Shown here piece after piece: positions 47,413 to 55,538 of a stretch of 64,000 nt of DNA. The notes beneath the pieces were generated by a model. The model was not told the DNA's origin and did not search any database. It saw only the letters and a program-made list of their open reading frames with translations. The translations under genes were made by a program, and so were the position numbers. Position 1 is the stretch's first letter. Every line of letters starts with the position of its first letter. Source of the DNA: Paraburkholderia sp. CNPSo 3274 (GTDB taxonomy: Bacteria; Pseudomonadota; Gammaproteobacteria; Burkholderiales; Burkholderiaceae); the NCBI RefSeq assembly GCF_024206475.1, contig NZ_JAMBPR010000023.1, positions 1 to 64,000 of the forward strand, written 5' to 3'.

Positions 47413-48321
47413 TCACTGGAAGAGCGGCTTGCCGATCGTGCTCGGCGCGACATCGTCGAAGAAGATGTGCACTTGCGCGAGGATGCCGACATGCGAGCCG
47501 CTTGCCCGGTTGATCGGGATCTGCGCTTCGATGCCGAGCTGGCCGTAACGGTTCATCCAGATGAAGCCGGGGTTGACGGTCCCGGTCGTTTGTCCCTGGC
47601 TGCGCGAGAGGGGCACTTCGACCAGCGGGATGAGGCTGGAAAACGGCTGCGGCAAGCCGAGGTCGTGTACGTGCTGTTGCAGGTAGGGCAGGCTGTACTG
47701 GAACGTGAAGCCATAGTCGAACGAGTTCGGCTGGCCGCCGCCGGTCGTGAACGACGGTCCCGCTTCGCCCGTGATGGCGATGGGCCGCAGCCATGCGAGC
47801 GAGTCGGGCAGATCGCCCATGCCCTTGCCGGCGAAGACCGTGGGCGAGATCGTCGAGAAGTTGGCGGCGATCGCGCGGCTGCCTGTGCCGCCGAGTTCGG
47901 CGTTCACGCCGACCGACGTCATGAATTCATGCGCGTCGTTCACGTAGAGCAGGTACTTGAGCCCCACGCCGAAGTTGTCGAAGCCGCGCGCGGTGGGGTT
48001 GTTCTGCATGACGTAGCTGCCGTCCACGGAGAAGGCGAGCCGCGGCGTGATGAGCTTGTCGTACTCGAAGCTGAAGGTGTTGATGCTTTGGTCGCCGGCG
48101 TCGCCCGGCACGCGCTGGTGCCCGAATTCGAGGTTGGCTTCGTCGCCTACGCCGGGGTCGTCGACGGAGAGCGTGGAGGGGAAAACGCGGTCGCCCGCGA
48201 TGGCGTGAGCATGGGCCGCGCACGGTCCGAGCAGCAGCGCGCAGCCGACGAGTCGAGTCAGCGAGCGAAGGTGTGCAGGTACGCCCAGCCCCATGCGGCG
48301 GGACGGCGATTGGTCAGACAT
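47413..48321 (-). CDS. Predicted outer-membrane beta-barrel protein of a copper locus
   Basis: 302 residues. A signal peptide (VGCALLLGPCAAHAHAIAGD) is followed by repeated amphipathic strands (FSFEYDKLITPRLAFSVDGS, FGVGLKYLLYVN, YGFTFQYSLPYL) and a C-terminus VGILAQVHIFFDD near the end, in keeping with an outer-membrane barrel. Relatives are annotated as transporter or hypothetical proteins next to metal genes. Its stop is 28 bases from the copC start, so the two are an operon. A long open frame upstream belongs to a different gene region and is not used. Confidence 0.65.
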   Translation of the reverse strand: MSDQSPSRRMGLGVPAHLRSLTRLVGCALLLGPCAAHAHAIAGDRVFPSTLSVDDPGVGDEANLEFGHQRVPGDAGDQSINTFSFEYDKLITPRLAFSVDGSYVMQNNPTARGFDNFGVGLKYLLYVNDAHEFMTSVGVNAELGGTGSRAIAANFSTISPTVFAGKGMGDLPDSLAWLRPIAITGEAGPSFTTGGGQPNSFDYGFTFQYSLPYLQQHVHDLGLPQPFSSLIPLVEVPLSRSQGQTTGTVNPGFIWMNRYGQLGIEAQIPINRASGSHVGILAQVHIFFDDVAPSTIGKPLFQ

Positions 48322-48427
48322 GAGTTGGCCTGTCGAGGAGCGAGGCACGCGCGCGAACCACGGTGGCGCGCGTGCAGGCCCGGCGACACGCTGGGCGTAC
48401 CGTCCGGGATTGGCAGGGTCGATCCAG

Positions 48428-48826
48428 TCAGGACAGGGGAGGGGCGCGTGCGTGGATGTGGCTCGCGGGCGCGACGAGGCGAACGCTTTCGAACTGCGCC
48501 GCGATGCGCGCCTGCACGAGCTGGCCGACCACAAACAGTGCCACGGGTACGCCGGACACGACGGGCAGGTGCGCGAAGAAGCTGCAATAACCGCAGTCCT
48601 GCATGTCGCCAGACGCTGCGTTCGTTGCGTGCGAGCCCACTGTGCCGCTCGCGCCGTGAACGTGGCGCTCCATCGAAGGCATGCCGCAGGGCGCGCGTTC
48701 GACCGTGCCTGGCGCCCCCCGCATGGCCTGGGCGGCCAGCAGGTGCGAAACCACGGGCGCGAGCGTCGCCATGAGGAGCGCAAGCGTCCCCAGGAGACTG
48801 CCCAGCCTGAGATGGAATCGGCGCAC
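48428..48826 (-). CDS. DUF2946 family protein
   Basis: 132 residues. N-terminal membrane segment LGSLLGTLALLMATLAPVVS, a middle part with Met and His (CGMPSMERHVHG), then the family motif DMQDCGYCSFFAHLP, with two Cys and a His, and a second membrane helix. DUF2946 proteins occur in copper-linked gene clusters and a metal-binding role is suspected. First gene of the DUF2946, barrel, copC set, with 106 bases to the barrel gene. A promoter could lie in the 160 bases above it. Confidence 0.75.
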   Translation of the reverse strand: MRRFHLRLGSLLGTLALLMATLAPVVSHLLAAQAMRGAPGTVERAPCGMPSMERHVHGASGTVGSHATNAASGDMQDCGYCSFFAHLPVVSGVPVALFVVGQLVQARIAAQFESVRLVAPASHIHARAPPLS

Positions 48827-48986
48827 GGCGTGGAGCGGAAAGTGGCGGAAATATTGCGGGGATTATGCCACGCGAGCCGCAACCCCCGCCACGCCGCCTA
48901 CGGCGGCGCCGCCCGTCAAAGCGTCGCGGCCGCGCACGTCGCGTGCAAGGCCGCGATCGAGCCCGCATGAACCCGGCATGAAGCGA

Positions 48987-50471
48987 TCAGGCGCGCAGGC
49001 CGACCGTATGACGCAATTCCTGGTAGCTGCGCAAGCCCGCGACCCCCAGCTCGCGGCCAATGCCGCTCAGGCCGAAGCCGCCCCAGCACACTTGCGGAAA
49101 GATCAGTTGCGGGGTGTTGACCCACACGAGCCCGGCGCGAAGCTGCGCCTTGTACCGTCGCGCGGCCTTTTCGTCGCTCGTCACGACCGTGGCGACAAGT
49201 CCATAACGCGTATCGTTGGCAAGGGCGATTGCTTCGTCATCCGAACGGAATGATTTCACGCACGCGACTGGCCCGAAGATTTCGTCGGTCCACAGCACGT
49301 TGTCCGCCGTGGGTTCCGCAATGACGACTGGCGCCATGAAGAAACCATCGGCACATGCGGGATCGAGCTGGCCCGCGAACGCGATCTGCGCACCCGCTTC
49401 GACGCCTTGAGCCACGAGCGCTGCCACGCGCGCGTGTTGCGCTGCGCTGATGAGCGGTCCCATCGCTGCGTCCGCACCGCGAGGAGGCGCGACCACGACA
49501 GCTCGCGCCGCTGTCTCGAATGCGGCCATGAACTTGCGATACACATTGTCGTGCACGAGTATGCGCGCGGTGGCCGAGCACATCTGCCCGGCGTTGGAAA
49601 ACGCGCCGCCCACCGCGAGCGAGACGGCCTGCACCACGTCGGCGTCTTCGCGCACGATCAGCGCGGACTTGCCGCCCAGTTCGAGCGTGAGGCGCTTCAT
49701 GTCCTGCGCGGCGGCCTGCATGACCTTGCGGCCCGACGCCGTGCTCCCGGTGAACGAGATCTTGTCGACGAGCGGATGCGTCGTCAGCCATGCGCCGACT
49801 TCGCCGCCGCCGTTGACCACGTTGACGACCCCATCGGGCACGCCCGCTTCACTCACGATCCCGGCGAGCATGTGCTCGGTGGGCGACGTGAGTTCCGAAG
49901 GCTTGATGACGACCGTGCAGCCCGCGGCCAACGCGGGTGCGAGTTTCCACGCCGTCGTGACCATCGGGAAATTCCACGGCACGATCAGCGCCGCGACGCC
50001 AACCGGTTCGTGCAAGCGTTCGGCCAGCAGCGCATCGTCCGGCACCGCGACCGGTTCGGCGGCGAACACCGACGCGTCTTCGCACAGGCCCGCGTAGTAG
50101 TTGAACGTCGCGATGGCGTCGCTCACGTCGAGGTCCGCTTCGAATGGCGGCTTGCCGCTCACCTGCATCTGCATCGTAGAGAGGCGTGCGCGGTCGGCTT
50201 CCAGCAATTCGGCGATTTTGCGCAGCAGCCTGCCGCGCGCGGCGGGCGTCGTGTGCCGCCATGCGATGAGCGCATCGTGCGCGGCGTGCACGGCGCGATC
50301 GACCATCTCGGGCGTGGCGTGCTCCTGCCAGCCGATCGTTTCGCCCGTGGCCGCATTGCAGATGCGCGAGCACACTTCGCTGTCCGCGGCGCAAAAGGTT
50401 GCGCCCGCAATCGTTGCGGCGGGCAGCACCAAGGCCTCGCCGTCGATCGGACGTTCGGTATTCTTAACCAT
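48987..50471 (-). CDS. Aldehyde dehydrogenase (omega-amino/guanidino aldehyde type)
   Basis: 494 residues. NAD(P)-dependent enzyme that oxidises an aldehyde to an acid. Motifs: VPWNFPMVTTAWKLAPALAA, ISFTGSTASGRKV, the glutamate in LELGGKSALIV, and the catalytic Cys in GQMCSATARILV. It is closest in pattern to betaine aldehyde and 4-guanidinobutyraldehyde dehydrogenases. It follows the guanidinobutyrase-like gene by 18 bases with a strong AAGGAGA site, so the pair probably convert 4-guanidinobutyraldehyde to GABA and urea. The aldehyde assignment is an inference from context. Confidence 0.9.
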   Translation of the reverse strand: MVKNTERPIDGEALVLPAATIAGATFCAADSEVCSRICNAATGETIGWQEHATPEMVDRAVHAAHDALIAWRHTTPAARGRLLRKIAELLEADRARLSTMQMQVSGKPPFEADLDVSDAIATFNYYAGLCEDASVFAAEPVAVPDDALLAERLHEPVGVAALIVPWNFPMVTTAWKLAPALAAGCTVVIKPSELTSPTEHMLAGIVSEAGVPDGVVNVVNGGGEVGAWLTTHPLVDKISFTGSTASGRKVMQAAAQDMKRLTLELGGKSALIVREDADVVQAVSLAVGGAFSNAGQMCSATARILVHDNVYRKFMAAFETAARAVVVAPPRGADAAMGPLISAAQHARVAALVAQGVEAGAQIAFAGQLDPACADGFFMAPVVIAEPTADNVLWTDEIFGPVACVKSFRSDDEAIALANDTRYGLVATVVTSDEKAARRYKAQLRAGLVWVNTPQLIFPQVCWGGFGLSGIGRELGVAGLRSYQELRHTVGLRA

Positions 50472-50489
50472 GATGGTTCTCCTTGCGCC

Positions 50490-51440
50490 CTAGCGGTAAG
50501 CCACGCCGGGCATGATGCAAAGCATTTCGAAGGCGAGATTCGCGCCCACGAGCGCGGTCGTGCCGGCCTGGTCGTACGGCGGCGAGACTTCGACGAGATC
50601 GGCGCCCACCACGTTGAGCCCCTTCATGCCGCGGACGATCTCGAGGCCCTGTTGCACGGTGAGCCCGCCTACCTCGGGCGTACCGGTGCCCGGCGCGAAG
50701 GCGGGATCGAGTCCATCGATATCGAAGCTCAGATACACGGGCGTGTCGCCCACGCGTGCGCGCACCTCTTCCATGAGCGGCGCGAGCGAACGGTTCCAGC
50801 AGGCCTCGGCTTGCACGACGGTGAAACCCTGCTTGCGGCACCAGTCGAAATCTTCTGCGTGATAGCCGGTGCCGCGCAGGCCGATTTGCGTGACCTTGTC
50901 GCATTGCAGGAGGCCATCTTCGACTGCGCGGCGAAACGGCGTGCCGTGCGCGATCTTTTCGCCGAACATGGTGTCGTTCACGTCGGCGTGAGCGTCGATG
51001 TGAACGACGGCGACCTTGCCGTATTTCTTGTGCAGCGCGCGCAGGATCGGCCATGCGATCGTGTGGTCGCCGCCGAGCGTGATCGGCCGGCAGCCCGTCC
51101 CGACGATGCGGTCGTAGGCGGCTTCGATCAAACGAATCGAATCCTTCAGGTCGTACGGGTTCGTTGCGACGTCACCGATATCGGCCACCTGCAGCGAATC
51201 GAACGGCGCAGCGCGCGTGGCCATGTTGTACGGTCGCAGCAGCACCGATTCCGTGCGGATCTGGCGCGGCCCGAAGCGCGTGCCGGAGCGGTTCGAGGTG
51301 CCGATATCGAGCGGCACGCCCACGAAGCAGACGTCGAGGCCCTCGGTGGTCTCGGCCTGCGGCAGGCGCATCATGGTGGCGATGCCGCCGAACCGCGGCA
51401 TCTCGTTGCCGCCCTGCGGCTGGTTGAATTGGCGCTCCAT
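50490..51440 (-). CDS. gbuA: Guanidinobutyrase-like ureohydrolase
   Basis: 316 residues of the agmatinase/arginase family. Two-manganese ligands: GGDHTIAWP, VVHIDAHADVND and LSFDIDGLDPAFAPGTGTPE. The start MERQFNQPQGGNEMPRFGGI closely follows, from memory, Pseudomonas guanidinobutyrase and differs from SpeB. It would split 4-guanidinobutyrate to GABA and urea; guanidinopropionate is an alternative substrate. First gene of an operon with the aldehyde dehydrogenase; a 22-bp palindrome lies 87 bases upstream. Confidence 0.85.
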   Translation of the reverse strand: MERQFNQPQGGNEMPRFGGIATMMRLPQAETTEGLDVCFVGVPLDIGTSNRSGTRFGPRQIRTESVLLRPYNMATRAAPFDSLQVADIGDVATNPYDLKDSIRLIEAAYDRIVGTGCRPITLGGDHTIAWPILRALHKKYGKVAVVHIDAHADVNDTMFGEKIAHGTPFRRAVEDGLLQCDKVTQIGLRGTGYHAEDFDWCRKQGFTVVQAEACWNRSLAPLMEEVRARVGDTPVYLSFDIDGLDPAFAPGTGTPEVGGLTVQQGLEIVRGMKGLNVVGADLVEVSPPYDQAGTTALVGANLAFEMLCIMPGVAYR

Positions 51441-51526
51441 CTGGTGTGTCTCCGATCGTTAGAGTCAAATCGATCGGGCGATGGTAGGGGAGATCCCGCG
51501 CGGCCAAATATTGAAGTTGAGATGTT

Positions 51527-51548
51527 TACATCGATGGAAGTCGATGTA
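51527..51548. promoter_or_regulatory. Operator candidate TACATCGA-N6-TCGATGTA
   Basis: A perfect 8-bp inverted repeat with a 6-base spacer, between the LuxR-type regulator gene and gbuA, 87 bases before the gbuA start. A 22-bp dyad is the right size for a dimeric HTH regulator. Its left edge overlaps a second dyad, GATGT-TT-ACATC (51521-51532). Confidence 0.6.
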
Positions 51549-51591
51549 TGCAAGCCCTTAATCGGTTGAATGCCGCGGTTAAACGGCCTGG

Positions 51592-52422
51592 CTAAACCGC
51601 GGCGTGGCCCCAGGCGATCAGCTCGCGCTTGGTGCGCACGCCCAGTTTCGCGAAGGCGCGCTTCACGTACGACTCGGCGGTGGCCACCTGCACGCCCAGG
51701 ATCTGCGCGGCTTCGGGCACGGTCTTGCCCGTGATGAGGTGCGCACAGGTTTCGTATTCGCGTTTGGAAAGGCGCACGCTGTCTGCCGCAATGCGCGCGT
51801 CGAACTGCGCGAGCGGATGCATGAACGGAGCGGCATGGGCAATGCGCCGCGCCGCGCTCGTGGAGGCGTGCAGTTCGAGCAGCGGAAACAGAAACTCGCT
51901 CACGTTGCGAAAACGGTTCATTTCCACGAGCGTAAACGGCGGTTCGCGCAGCCCGCGTTCGAGCGCGATGGAGTCCTGCGCGTGGCGCGTGCCGCGTGCG
52001 AGCACGCATTCGTGTGCAATGCGCGCTTCGTCGAAGAGCCGCTGGCGGAATTCGCCCGGCGGTATCGCGCCGATATCGCGCACCACCAGCATCGTGCCGA
52101 GCTTGCCGCGAATGCCCGCGAAAAGCGGATCGCTTTCGTAGAAGCGGTCGTAATACAGGGTCATCACGTCCGAGATCGCACCCGAATCCATTCCGACTCC
52201 GCCACTGCCGATCCATTCGCAGCGAAAGCCCGTGGGCATCGTGCTGTCCGCGCGCGAGCGCTCGATATGCACGACATTGACGGGCACGACCTCGTTGAGC
52301 AGCAGCGTGAGACGCGGCACGAAATCGGGCGTGCCGACGGCCTCGATCACGTTGCCGAGGGTCTTGAACGAGAGCGGGAAGTTCGGTTGATCGCGGTTGA
52401 GCGGGGGGACGTTGAGCAGCAT
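51592..52422 (-). CDS. LuxR family transcriptional regulator
   Basis: 276 residues. The C-terminal 65 residues are a LuxR HTH: LSKREYETCAHLITGKTVPE followed by AAQILGVQVATAESYVKRAF and the ending LGVRTKRELIAWGHAAV. The N-terminal 200 residues are a sensing region of no recognised family; there is no receiver domain with a phospho-Asp, and no acyl-homoserine-lactone signature is obvious. It lies just upstream of gbuA on the same strand and is its probable regulator. A short inverted repeat (ATAGCC-GAA-GGCTAT, 52453-52467) is in its leader. Confidence 0.85.
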   Translation of the reverse strand: MLLNVPPLNRDQPNFPLSFKTLGNVIEAVGTPDFVPRLTLLLNEVVPVNVVHIERSRADSTMPTGFRCEWIGSGGVGMDSGAISDVMTLYYDRFYESDPLFAGIRGKLGTMLVVRDIGAIPPGEFRQRLFDEARIAHECVLARGTRHAQDSIALERGLREPPFTLVEMNRFRNVSEFLFPLLELHASTSAARRIAHAAPFMHPLAQFDARIAADSVRLSKREYETCAHLITGKTVPEAAQILGVQVATAESYVKRAFAKLGVRTKRELIAWGHAAV

Positions 52423-52508
52423 GGCGCGCCCATTCGTGATGGCTGATTCATTATAGCCGAAGGCTATTGGCCGCCAAAAAAGCCCAGATCAGCCAGCAAA
52501 ACACCGCT

Positions 52509-52529
52509 TGCCCCCCCTGAGGGGGGGCA
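52509..52529. repeat. C7/G7 hairpin upstream of the cupin gene
   Basis: A perfect 9-bp stem, TG plus seven C paired with seven G plus CA, around a TGA loop, 60 bases before the cupin start. It is followed by a GCGGCCGC-type palindrome. Its role is unknown; it could be a transcript-end structure or a dispersed repeat. Confidence 0.45.
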
Positions 52530-52588
52530 TACCGCGGCCGCGCCAGTCGGTAACTTTGGCGTCACTCAATCAACCGGAAGTGACGCAA

Positions 52589-52933
52589 ATGAGCAAACTG
52601 ATTCAGGACATCGTGCCGCTGGGCGCTGGCATCGGCGAATTCACGAAGCTGGAATACGGCATGGACGAGAGCGACTGGCGCGCCACTGTCGGCAAGAACA
52701 ATCACTACGTGATCGGCTGGTGGGAGGGCAAGACCGGCGCGGTGGACTTCCCGGCCACGACCGCCGACGAAGCGGTATGGCTCGTGGAAGGCAAGATCGC
52801 ACTGACCGACGCGAACGGCGCTCGCAAGGAATTCACGGCGGGCCAGGGCTATCTCCTGCCCGCTGGCTTTGCAGGCCGCTGGGAAACCCTCGAGGACGCG
52901 AAGAAGTTCTACGTCGTGCTCGAACAGGCGTAA
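52589..52933 (+). CDS. Small cupin-fold protein
   Basis: 114 residues. A single cupin-like barrel: AVDFPATTADEAVWLVEGKI, ALTDANGARKEFTAGQGYLLP and FAGRWETLEDAKKFYVVLEQ. The usual metal-binding His are few, so it may not be metal-dependent. Small cupins of this sort often accompany amine-oxidase genes. Here the FAD oxidoreductase follows 68 bases later with a small GCCTCC/GGAGGC hairpin between them. GGAAG ribosome site. Function unproven. Confidence 0.75.
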   Translation: MSKLIQDIVPLGAGIGEFTKLEYGMDESDWRATVGKNNHYVIGWWEGKTGAVDFPATTADEAVWLVEGKIALTDANGARKEFTAGQGYLLPAGFAGRWETLEDAKKFYVVLEQA

Positions 52934-53001
52934 GGACCATGGCGAGCTGCCTCCCACGGGAGGCGGCTTTGTTTCTCCCGTTCCGTGCAGTGAAGCCAAT
53001 G

Positions 53002-54435
53002 ATGAGTACCCCTGCAGAAGTTGAAGTTCAATCGCGCCCGGGCGTCACGCTCGGCGTGCAAGAGGCGCTTTCGCGCACGCGGTTCTTTCCGTACTGGCTC
53101 GACAACCCCGCCGAGCCGCCGACCGAACCCAGGCTCACCGCCAACGTGGAGGCCGACCTGCTGATCGTCGGCGGCGGCTTCACGGGGCTCTGGGCCGCCG
53201 TGCAGGCCAAGGAGCAGATGCCGCATCTGAACGTCGTGCTGATCGAGGCGGCCAAAGTCGCGCACGGCGCGTCTGGCCGCGCGGGCGGCATCATCTCGAC
53301 TTCGGTGATGCATGGATTGCCCAATGCCATACGGGTATTCCCCAGCGATATTGCGCAGCTCGAAGAATTCGGCCATCACAATCTCGACGGCTTCGAGGAA
53401 ACGCTCAAGCGCTACAACATCGACGCCGACATCGAATGGAACGGCGAAATGACCGTGGCGGTCGATCCCGAGCATATCGCGCATTTGCATGGCGATTACG
53501 AGCTTCACAAACGCTACGGGCACGATGTCGTTCTGCTCGATGGCGAAGCGACGCGCGAGCAACTGGATTCGCCGTTGTTCGCCGGCGCGCTGTGGTCGCG
53601 CAATCGCAGCGGCATCGTGCATCCGGCCAAGCTCGCGTGGGGCCTCAAGCGCGCGGCGCTTTCGCTCGGCGTGAAGCTCTATGAGCACACGCCGCTCATC
53701 GATGTCATCGACGAAGGCCAGACTGTCTACGTGAAGACGCCCGAAGGCAGCGTGCGCGCGCCGCGCGTGGTGTTCGGCAGCGGTACGGCAAAGGTCGGCA
53801 TTCCTGATATCAACCGGCGCGTGCTGCAGGTGCGCGACCACGTGCTCGCCACCGAACCGCTCACCGAAGAACAGCTCGCGCGTATCGGCTGGAAGAATCG
53901 CCAGGGCATTTACGACACGCGTACGCAGCTCAATTACTTCCGCCTCACGAAGAACAACAACATCATCTTCGGCGGACTCGTGAGCTATCACTTCGACGGC
54001 GATCCGAATCCCCCGCAGGACCAGAAGGCGGAGACCTACTATCGGCTCGCGCAGGCGTTTTACCGCACCTTTCCGCAGCTTGCCGACGTGCGCTTCTCGC
54101 ATGCGTGGGGCGGCCCGATCGACTACTGCTCGCGCGGCTCCGTGTTCGCGAAGCGCTATCTGAACGACAAGGCCGTTTTCGTGGCGGGTTACACTGGCTT
54201 TGGCGTGGCGGCGAGCCGCTTCGGCGCGTTCATGGGCCTGAATATCCTGTTCGACCGCAACAGCCCCGAGCGCGCGCTCGATATCGCCAACCAGAGCCCG
54301 ACTTATATCCCGCCGGAGCCGGTGCGCTGGCTGGCCGCCAAGGTCACGTTCCATGCGTTCGACGGCGCCGACGCCGAAGGCGGCTGGAAGCGCGCGTGGA
54401 TCAAGGGTATCAAGGCGATGGGCTTTCCGATGTGA
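53002..54435 (+). CDS. FAD-dependent amine oxidase/oxidoreductase (PuuB/DAO type)
   Basis: 477 residues. The FAD fold begins ADLLIVGGGFTGLWAAVQAK and is followed by EAAKVAHGASGRAGGIIS, the pattern of gamma-glutamylputrescine oxidase and related DAO-family enzymes. The C-terminal region has FVAGYTGFGVAASRFGAFMG, which closes the FAD site. Such enzymes oxidise a primary or secondary amine to an aldehyde. With the aldehyde dehydrogenase and guanidinobutyrase nearby, oxidation of agmatine or a related guanidino amine is a reasonable inference. The second of two adjacent ATGs was chosen for spacing to GAAG. Confidence 0.87.
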   Translation: MSTPAEVEVQSRPGVTLGVQEALSRTRFFPYWLDNPAEPPTEPRLTANVEADLLIVGGGFTGLWAAVQAKEQMPHLNVVLIEAAKVAHGASGRAGGIISTSVMHGLPNAIRVFPSDIAQLEEFGHHNLDGFEETLKRYNIDADIEWNGEMTVAVDPEHIAHLHGDYELHKRYGHDVVLLDGEATREQLDSPLFAGALWSRNRSGIVHPAKLAWGLKRAALSLGVKLYEHTPLIDVIDEGQTVYVKTPEGSVRAPRVVFGSGTAKVGIPDINRRVLQVRDHVLATEPLTEEQLARIGWKNRQGIYDTRTQLNYFRLTKNNNIIFGGLVSYHFDGDPNPPQDQKAETYYRLAQAFYRTFPQLADVRFSHAWGGPIDYCSRGSVFAKRYLNDKAVFVAGYTGFGVAASRFGAFMGLNILFDRNSPERALDIANQSPTYIPPEPVRWLAAKVTFHAFDGADAEGGWKRAWIKGIKAMGFPM

Positions 54436-54447
54436 GGGATTAGCGGC

Positions 54448-55377
54448 ATGTTCTCGAATACCTCCGATCTCGACCTGCGGCTCATCCGCGTGTTTCTCGC
54501 CGTGGTGGACGCGCGCGGCATCACCGCGGCCGAAGCGACGCTAGGCGTGCGGCAGTCCACCATCAGCACGCAGCTCTCGGCGCTCGAGGCGCGCGTGGGC
54601 TTCAAGCTCTGCGAGCGCGGACGCGGCGGCTTTCGTCTCACGTCGAAGGGCGAACGCTTCGTGCCCTCGGCGCGCGCGCTCGTTGCGGCCACCACCGAGT
54701 TCGTCGCGCGGGTGCGCGACATCGACCGAAAACTCGTCGGCACGCTCGGCATCGGCCTGATAGGCCAGGCTTCGCATGTCGAGAACGCGCGGCTCGCGGA
54801 AGCGATAGGCGCATTTCGCAAACGCGATCAGGCCGTGCGCTTCACGATGAAGGTCGCGGCGCCGCAGGAACTCGAGGAAAGCCTCGTCAATAACCAGTTC
54901 GACATTGCGATCGGTTACTTCTGGCATCGCGTGGCTGGCCTCGACTACACCGAGCTTTTCAGCGAGCGTCAGGTGCTGTGCTGCGGGCGCGGGCATGCGC
55001 TTTTCCATAGTGCGCCGCACGTCAACGTGGATGACCTGCGCGAGCACGACTGGGTCTGGCGCAGCTATCCGATACCGGAGGAGCTTGCAGGCATCGGCGA
55101 CCGGCAGGTGACGGCGATTGCCGACAGCATCGACGCCGCCACGGTCCTGATCCTGTCGGGCAGCCATATCGGTTATCTGCCCGCGCATCACGCCGAGCCG
55201 TTCGAGCAGCGTGGCCTGATCCGGGTGCTCGGACGCACGACGTTCGGCTTCGACGTGCCGATGCATCTGGCCGTCAAGCGCAGCGCTGCGGAAAAGCCCA
55301 TCGTTCGCGCGTTCTGCGACGATCTGCTGGGCGTCTATGGGCAGCATGCGGCTGTGCCCGAATCGCTGGTTGAATGA
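54448..55377 (+). CDS. LysR family regulator
   Basis: 309 residues. HTH: DLRLIRVFLAVVDARGITAA and EATLGVRQSTISTQLSALEA; effector domain from about residue 95. It starts 13 bases after the oxidase stop on the same strand and is probably co-transcribed with it, so it likely controls the oxidase and/or the permease that follows. GAGGG ribosome site. Effector not predictable; an amine or guanidino compound fits the context. Confidence 0.9.
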   Translation: MFSNTSDLDLRLIRVFLAVVDARGITAAEATLGVRQSTISTQLSALEARVGFKLCERGRGGFRLTSKGERFVPSARALVAATTEFVARVRDIDRKLVGTLGIGLIGQASHVENARLAEAIGAFRKRDQAVRFTMKVAAPQELEESLVNNQFDIAIGYFWHRVAGLDYTELFSERQVLCCGRGHALFHSAPHVNVDDLREHDWVWRSYPIPEELAGIGDRQVTAIADSIDAATVLILSGSHIGYLPAHHAEPFEQRGLIRVLGRTTFGFDVPMHLAVKRSAAEKPIVRAFCDDLLGVYGQHAAVPESLVE

Positions 55378-55411
55378 AGCAAGCGCTGTGCGCCATACAT
55401 TGGCTGCGCAT

Positions 55412-55420
55412 GATGTAAAC
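55412..55420 (+). promoter_or_regulatory. GATGTAAAC motif upstream of the NCS1 permease gene
   Basis: The 9-mer GATGTAAAC also occurs, on the minus strand, at the edge of the palindrome between luxR and gbuA (51522-51530). It sits 119 bases before the permease start, inside a CCATAC/GTATGG dyad (55393-55426). It may mark common regulation of the two operons. Confidence 0.35.
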
Positions 55421-55538
55421 GTATGGAATGCAGAATAATTAGCCCGCTGCGATCGATTAAAGTGGGCGAGAGATGTTGATAGTGCGTTGACCGGTTGCCT
55501 CGATGAACAACCGGATCGGCGCGGCAAGGAGTGAGACA

